Under the pieces are notes generated by a model, which was given only the letters and a program-made list of their open reading frames with translations, did not search any database and was not told where the DNA came from. A stretch of 10,105 nucleotides of DNA. Origin: JBAZOJ01 sp041648755. GTDB lineage: Bacteria > Planctomycetota > B143-G9. The stretch covers positions 1-10,105 of the forward strand of contig JBAZOJ010000137.1 in the NCBI GenBank assembly GCA_041648755.1. The letters are read 5' to 3'. Position numbers and translations under genes: made by a program. Shown here in pieces: positions 6,723 to 10,105 of this stretch (within the stretch, counting starts at the first letter, position 1; every line of letters begins with the position of its first letter).

Positions 6723-6945
6723 TGAGGGCTGTTGGTCGCCAAAGTAGACGATGCGTCTCGCTTCGTGTTTGCCTTGGCTTTCTGCCTTCGATTCTTGCTG
6801 ATGTCCGGTGCCTCTCTTGATCATCATTCAGCACTCATCAATCATCAATGATCGCCGCGACCGTCCCGGCGCGTTCTTGCCGCGGCTGCTGGCTGCTCTC
6901 CTATTCCTCATTGTGCATTGTGCATTGTGCATTGCTCATTTCTCG
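6723..6945 (+). repeat. Composite intergenic repeat, copy A
   Basis: Shares three blocks in the same order with the reverse complement of 8650-8788: a 28-bp identical block at 6743-6770 (with a similar flank from 6723), a 24-bp identical block at 6895-6918, and TCATTTCTCG at about 6937-6946. Between them lies A/T-richer sequence with ATCATCAAT-type motifs that also recurs near 8530-8560 on the other strand. The blocks are spaced differently in the two copies, so the element looks like a mosaic or a decayed copy. Confidence 0.7.
6910..6937 (+). repeat. 7-bp tandem repeat (ATTGTGC x3 plus one variant)
   Basis: ATTGTGC occurs three times in a row (6910-6916, 6917-6923, 6924-6930), followed by ATTGCTC (6931-6937). 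The related copy B has a single unit at the matching place, so the number of units differs between the two copies of the composite repeat. Confidence 0.85.
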
Positions 6946-7035
6946 TCGCGCCGACAGCCGACGGACAGAAATCAAACCCGCATTTGGCTTCTGCGTTTGA
7001 ATTGCATCGAGAAGCATCCGTGGTAGGATTTGTTT

Positions 7036-7200
7036 GTGAGAAAAAGAAATAGCCTACGATATTGCCGCCGCCGCAACAGCGGCGACATCAATGACGAACG
7101 CATCAATCCGGTTGATCACGCAGCGGGAGGAGATGGACCCAGCAGAAGCATGATCGGATCTGAAAGCCCGGTCAATCCTCAAGGAGGGTACGTCGAATGA
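7036..7200 (+). CDS. Possible small protein, 54 aa, coupled to the propeller gene
   Basis: A GTG-started frame of 54 codons ends in TGA at 7198-7200, overlapping the ATG of the next gene at 7197-7199 as ATGA, the usual arrangement for translational coupling. AGGA (7025-7028) lies 7 nt before the GTG; an in-frame TAG at 7024-7026 limits extension (TTG at 7030 is an alternative start). The product would begin very basic (RKRNSLRYCRRRNS) and end in a Gly/Ser/Pro-rich tail (NPQGGYVE) with no membrane segment. I recognise no family and codon use is not clearly coding. The frame also contains a CGCCGC-AACA-GCGGCG hairpin (7069-7084), so this stretch may instead be an untranslated leader. Confidence 0.3.
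   Translation: MRKRNSLRYCRRRNSGDINDERINPVDHAAGGDGPSRSMIGSESPVNPQGGYVE
7181..7187 (+). promoter_or_regulatory. Strong ribosome-binding site fixing the start at 7197
   Basis: AAGGAGG lies 9 nt before ATG 7197, which is followed directly by a second ATG at 7200. The spacing favours the first. Confidence 0.8.
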
Positions 7201-8345
7201 TGGAATCCGCAGCGTCTCTGGCGCTTATCATGAGTTGTCTCTTGCTGGGATTCTCACTGTGTGCTTGCGGGGAGCAGTTGGAAGGGAAAGTGCAGCACGC
7301 CTTTCTGCCTGCCTGTGTTGAGGGGACGGGAATATGCGCGGAAAGCGGGAACGTCTTGGCGATATGCGTGGACGACAAGCGCCTTGTCGGCTATGACATC
7401 AGCAAGAAGGCGATCGTCTGGTCGTACGCACCACTGCCGAATTTTCTCTTTCGCCTCTTTCAGGGGCGATTGCTCGCTTTTACGATCTTGGACAAAGGCT
7501 CGAAGTGGGTAGTTGCGCTCGATGTCGCCACAGGCGAGAGGGTGGCCAACTTCAAGCTGCCGGCCGATATTGTCGCCCATCCCGATTACTATGTACCTGT
7601 CCTGTACTGCACCAGGGAGGCGGTGGTGGTTCAGGTAGCCGAAAAGATTCTACTCCTCAAATGCTCAGACGGGTCGATTATCCAGTCGAGTGAAGGTTGG
7701 ATGAAGGCGTGTCTTCTGGGGGACTACATAATCGGCACGCGGGAGGATGCAGTGTTTCGCGTTCTCGATCTGAAGACCCAGAAGCCCGATCTCGTGAAAC
7801 TGGTCGACCAGAAGGGAGACCCGAGGTGGTTCATCGAGACAATCGGTGACCTCTTATTCGTCTTTGAAGACTGCGGCTCGCCGCGCGGGAAGAGGTTCAA
7901 GGACTTTTGCATACACGTGATCAACCCGCAAGGAAAGGAACTGGCGAAATCTGAAGTCGTCTCTATCATTCCAAGGTTCGTTTCATCCGACCGGGCAATC
8001 TACTTCTTGTCCGAATCAGCGCAGGGCCTGATCTGGGACATCGAGAAAGGGGCATTTGGTCAGACTCAGCATGATTTTCGCAGACCCATGGGAAGCTTCT
8101 CAGGCTGGCTCATCTGCCGGGATGTGGATGAGAGGGGTGACGTGATCAGCTATACGGTGAAAAGGGAGTCCGATGGAATCGCGGAAGACTCGGTACCGTC
8201 AACGCCCCTCAAAAAGGCGGGGCCTTGGTTCACCGGGAAGAACTTCTGCTCCTTCTCGAATATTGTGTTCGGCGTCGACTTGGCGTGGGTTCGCGATGTT
8301 AACGAGAAGGTGTTGTTAGGGGAGCCGGGAAAGCCGAAGGAATAG
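7197..8345 (+). CDS. Exported beta-propeller-like (PQQ-repeat-like) protein, probable lipoprotein
   Basis: A 382-aa protein with a hydrophobic N-terminal export signal (about residues 6-21) ending in LCAC (21-24). This weakly fits a lipobox with C24 as the lipidated cysteine, although Cys at the -2 position is unusual. The body shows repeated beta-propeller-style units of the pattern hydrophobic strand, D, turn, G: VGYDISKKAIVWSY (64-77), VVALDVATGERVANFKL (105-121), ILLLKCSDGSIIQSS (151-165), FRVLDLKTQKPDLVKL (187-202), IHVINPQGKELAKSE (239-253) and LIWDIEKGAFGQTQ (278-291). These resemble quinoprotein/PQQ-like repeats without the complete BamB signature. It has 13 cysteines, many for an exported protein. 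It stands alone between two repeat-rich gaps, with a possible small ORF overlapping its start. A scaffold or binding role is likely for the fold, but the substrate is unknown. Confidence 0.7.
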   Translation: MMESAASLALIMSCLLLGFSLCACGEQLEGKVQHAFLPACVEGTGICAESGNVLAICVDDKRLVGYDISKKAIVWSYAPLPNFLFRLFQGRLLAFTILDKGSKWVVALDVATGERVANFKLPADIVAHPDYYVPVLYCTREAVVVQVAEKILLLKCSDGSIIQSSEGWMKACLLGDYIIGTREDAVFRVLDLKTQKPDLVKLVDQKGDPRWFIETIGDLLFVFEDCGSPRGKRFKDFCIHVINPQGKELAKSEVVSIIPRFVSSDRAIYFLSESAQGLIWDIEKGAFGQTQHDFRRPMGSFSGWLICRDVDERGDVISYTVKRESDGIAEDSVPSTPLKKAGPWFTGKNFCSFSNIVFGVDLAWVRDVNEKVLLGEPGKPKE

Positions 8346-8591
8346 CCGTTCGGCCGCAGGGCGCAGGGGCGTCTCTGCATTGACGTTCTGCGGGGAATCT
8401 CAGCAGCTTGCCTCACTGCCATTCCTGAACGGTACATCTCCATGCCGAGGTGGCCATGAGCCTGCTGGGAAACCGGCTAATCTCCGAGCCCCGCGTAGCT
8501 CGCGGCAAGCAGTGCGCAGCCGCTGGGGATATTGATGATTGCGGATTGATGAATGGCGAGGCCAGTCCGTCGTCTGTCGTCCGTCGCTGAT

Positions 8592-8634
8592 CCAACGGCC
8601 TGGAAGGCCGATACCACAAACACGAAGCGAGACG
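8592..8634 (+). repeat. 43-bp exact direct repeat, unit 1
   Basis: Identical over 43 bp to 8714-8756, start-to-start distance 122 bp. It contains the hairpin CGGCCT-GGA-AGGCCG (8596-8610) followed by an A/C-rich stretch and CACGAAGCGAGACG. The last 15 bases (8620-8634) also occur inverted in copy A (6756-6770). Confidence 0.95.
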
Positions 8635-8649
8635 GTGCGAGAAATGAAC

Positions 8650-8788
8650 ACCCTCCTTCCTCCTTCGCCGCGCCTCCGGAGGGCAAGATGCACAATGAGG
8701 AATAGGAGAGCGGCCAACGGCCTGGAAGGCCGATACCACAAACACGAAGCGAGACGCATCGTCTACTATGGCGGCCAACAGCCTCTAA
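8650..8788 (-). repeat. Composite intergenic repeat, copy B (inverted relative to copy A)
   Basis: The reverse complement carries the same blocks as copy A: 8740-8767 is identical to 6743-6770 (28 bp) and 8688-8711 is identical to 6895-6918 (24 bp). Similarity continues from 8767 to about 8788 with a few mismatches. Copy B differs in having a 43-bp hairpin repeat between the blocks and only one unit of the 7-bp tandem repeat. Confidence 0.7.
8714..8756 (+). repeat. 43-bp exact direct repeat, unit 2
   Basis: Second identical copy of the 43-bp unit at 8592-8634, with its hairpin at 8718-8732. Its right end runs into the 28-bp block shared with copy A. Confidence 0.95.
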
Positions 8789-9013
8789 CGTATAGGCATA
8801 ACGATCGTTGAGGTCGGCGAGACCTGCCATAATCCGGATGGGGCTTCGGCGGGGTCTCCAGCCTGCTCGGATTCCATCGCGTGAAAGCGGGTAAAATGCA
8901 CGGGGATTTGGCTATGCCAGATCTCCTGTGGTGAGTGCATTTCGGAAAAGTCTGTAACTTTATCGCGCTGCGGCGTTTTTAGACAGGTGTCCTATTATCC
9001 AATGGAGGAGAGA

Positions 9014-10051
9014 ATGAAGAACACCGTAGTTATCCTCGTCGTGGCTGCCATCGTCGTCGTCGGCGTATGGTTCTTTGTCCAGAAAAGCAAGCCCGGCAAC
9101 GGCACGCAGGGCGCCGGTCAGGTGGTTGTCTACACCGCCCAGGACCAGGAATATGCCGAGCCTCTGTTGAAGATGTTCGAGGAACAGACAGGCATCAAGG
9201 TGATCCCGAAGTACGATGCCGAAGCGACCAAGACAGTCGGCCTTGCGGGCCAGCTTCTGCAGGAGAAGGACAATCCCCAATGCGATCTGTTCTGGGGCAA
9301 CGAGCCCTTGCACACGGTAAGGCTCGCGAAAGCCGGAGTCTTCGAAGCCTACACGCCCAAAACATGGGACCTCTTCCCCGACGGCTTCAAGGATAAGAAT
9401 GCAATGTGGACCGGATTCGGCGCTCGCGCCCGCGTGTTTGTCGTCAACACTACGCGTCCCGGATTCGATACCATCAAGGGGCTCGATGACCTGCTGCGGC
9501 CGGAATTCAAGGGCAAGCTGTGCATGCCCAAGCCTCTGGCCGGGACCGCCACCACGCAGATGGCCGCCCTCTACTCACTGTGGGGCAAAGAGAAGTTCAC
9601 CACATGGTTTAAAGGACTGATGGCCAACGATGTCAGGATGCTTGACGGGAACTCGTTTGTTGCCGATGGAGTGGGCTCTGCCGAGTACACCGCTGGCATC
9701 ACGGATATTGACGATGCAATTTCCCGCAAGGAAAAGCGCGGGATGAAGATAGAGATTGTCTTCTCGGATGCCGATGGAATGGGCTGCCTGGTGTTTCCGG
9801 AAACGCTGTCGATCATCAAGGGCTGCAAGAACGCACAGAACGCCAAGATGCTCTACGACTGGATGCTGATGGATCGGACGGAACTCTGGATGTGCAACAG
9901 CCCGGCAGCGCAAATTCCGTTGAACCGCAATCTTAAGGCTCCAGTGGGAAGATACGACATCTCCTCGATCAAGGCGATGAAGGTTGACTGGAACAAGGTT
10001 GCCGAAGTCTATGACGAGGCCGCCGCGCTGCTGAAGGAACTGACGAAGTAA
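9014..10051 (+). CDS. ABC transporter extracellular solute-binding protein, family 1 (Fbp/iron-like)
   Basis: Periplasmic or membrane-anchored binding protein of an ABC importer, 345 aa. It resembles the ferric-binding subgroup: QVVVYTAQDQEYAEPLLKMF (36-55), QTGIKVIPKYDAEATKTVGL, CDLFWGNEPLHTVRLAKAGVF (90-110), RPEFKGKLCMPKPLAGT (162-178), YTAGITDIDDA (225-235), then GMGCLVFPETLSIIKG. The open frame extends to GTG 8987, but ATG 9014 is chosen because GGAGG (9004-9008) lies 5 nt upstream and the protein then begins with a typical MKNTVV hydrophobic segment (4-22). That segment lacks an obvious cleavage site or lipobox, so it may stay as a membrane anchor. Oddity: the position where ferric-binding FbpA proteins carry adjacent tyrosines reads DIDDA here, so iron as the ligand is uncertain. 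A second gene starts 1 nt after the stop, consistent with a transporter operon. Confidence 0.85.
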   Translation: MKNTVVILVVAAIVVVGVWFFVQKSKPGNGTQGAGQVVVYTAQDQEYAEPLLKMFEEQTGIKVIPKYDAEATKTVGLAGQLLQEKDNPQCDLFWGNEPLHTVRLAKAGVFEAYTPKTWDLFPDGFKDKNAMWTGFGARARVFVVNTTRPGFDTIKGLDDLLRPEFKGKLCMPKPLAGTATTQMAALYSLWGKEKFTTWFKGLMANDVRMLDGNSFVADGVGSAEYTAGITDIDDAISRKEKRGMKIEIVFSDADGMGCLVFPETLSIIKGCKNAQNAKMLYDWMLMDRTELWMCNSPAAQIPLNRNLKAPVGRYDISSIKAMKVDWNKVAEVYDEAAALLKELTK

Positions 10052-10052
10052 C

Positions 10053-10105
10053 TTGAAGACGCCTGTCAAGCTCCTCGGCTTGCTGCTTCTCTTTGTTTTT
10101 ACGCT
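10053..10105 (+). CDS. Start of the next gene (probable membrane or exported protein), cut by right edge
   Basis: A frame starting at TTG 10053, one base after the solute-binding protein stop, reads MKTPVKLLGLLLLFVFT, a basic N-terminus followed by a hydrophobic segment. An ABC permease would fit the operon position, but 17 residues cannot prove it. The only purine-rich motif (AAGGA, 10034-10038) is about 14 nt upstream, so translation is probably coupled to the preceding gene. Confidence 0.5.
   Translation, partial: MKTPVKLLGLLLLFVFT

Larger units (their letters stand above)
6275..7035. other. Intergenic region, about 760 bp, no convincing gene, rich in hairpins and repeats
   Basis: No open frame here has family resemblance; the frames are short, Cys/Arg/Ser-rich and unsupported. 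The region holds an 8-G run (6308-6315), two short palindromes of similar form (GCCTT-C-AAGGC at 6373-6383 and CCCTT-G-AAGGG at 6414-6424), the structured block at about 6527-6674, composite repeat copy A (about 6723-6945) and a 7-bp tandem repeat. A 35-codon ORF at 6478-6585 lies inside the structured block and is probably chance. Confidence 0.6.
8346..9013. other. Intergenic region, about 670 bp, repeat-rich, no convincing gene
   Basis: No frame on either strand resembles a protein family. The region contains a GCCG-TT-CGGC hairpin touching the propeller stop codon (8345-8354), without a T-run and so not a clear terminator. It also holds CCGCG-TAGCT-CGCGG (8491-8505), the 43-bp direct repeats, composite repeat copy B, the palindrome ACGATCGT (8801-8808), and AGGTC-GGCGA-GACCT (8811-8825). 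A TATTAT at 8993-8998 precedes the next gene but has no acceptable -35 box and lies too close to the ribosome-binding site to be a convincing promoter. Confidence 0.6.

Noticed and set aside
6808..7026. 72-codon plus-strand ORF containing a hydrophobic LLFLIVHCALCIAHF stretch
   Set aside because: The hydrophobic stretch is a translation of the composite repeat and the 7-bp tandem repeat; a similar stretch appears from copy B on the minus strand, showing a DNA-repeat origin.
7096..7150. NPVDHAAGG in the small ORF resembles the NPVDHPHGG motif of ribosomal protein L2
   Set aside because: Similarity is limited to a few residues, and the rest of the 54-aa frame is unlike L2.
8345..8393. Terminator for the propeller gene
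   Set aside because: GCCG-TT-CGGC and the distant CCGCAG/CTGCGG pairing lack a following T-run and the stems are short or the loop long.
8592..8756. CRISPR array
   Set aside because: Only two repeat units, of 43 bp with a strong internal GC hairpin, one 79-bp spacer, and no cas genes in the window.
8400..8830. Several minus-strand ORFs of 117-121 codons and a plus-strand ORF of 90 codons
   Set aside because: All are translations of the direct repeats and copy B; internal protein repeats (FVFVVSAFQAVG) follow from the 43-bp DNA repeat.
8987..9013. GTG 8987 as start of the solute-binding protein
   Set aside because: No ribosome-binding site upstream; the extra nine codons contain the GGAGGAG that serves ATG 9014.

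Overview
The window comes from a GC-rich (by eye, mid-to-high 50s percent) Gram-negative-type (diderm) bacterium. An LPS-transport gene (lptD), a type IV pilus retraction ATPase (pilT) and a type II secretion inner-membrane gene (gspC) all imply an outer membrane with LPS. The gene order and the repeat-rich intergenic DNA would fit a poorly sampled lineage, but I cannot name the phylum from sequence alone.

Layout. (1) 1-1030, minus strand: a corrinoid adenosyltransferase (cobO) followed by the 5' part of an unrecognised multi-spanning membrane protein that starts at TTG and runs off the left edge. (2) 1019-1106: a compact divergent promoter region. Each side has a good sigma-70-type promoter with a 16-bp spacer, and each places a GTG codon 6-7 nt after its -10 box with no Shine-Dalgarno site, which suggests leaderless mRNAs. 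(3) 1106-6274, plus strand: a tight four-gene run lptD - coaD - pilT - gspC (gaps of 14, 17 and 41 nt) closed by a clear Rho-independent terminator. It combines outer-membrane biogenesis, coenzyme A synthesis and pilus/secretion functions. (4) 6275-7035: about 760 bp without a convincing gene but with many hairpins, including a long imperfect hairpin that can also pair differently, and a composite repeat (copy A). (5) 7036-8345: a possible small ORF overlapping by ATGA the start of an exported beta-propeller-like protein, probably a lipoprotein. (6) 8346-9013: about 670 bp without a gene, holding two exact 43-bp direct repeats and composite repeat copy B, inverted relative to copy A, so the propeller gene lies between inverted repeats. 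(7) 9014-10105: a family-1 extracellular solute-binding protein of the iron/Fbp-like type, followed after 1 nt by a probable TTG-started next gene cut by the right edge.

The most noteworthy points are the paired leaderless promoters, the structured intergenic element at about 6527-6674, and the inverted composite repeats around an isolated exported propeller protein. No CRISPR array, tRNA, rRNA, transposase or recombinase was seen.
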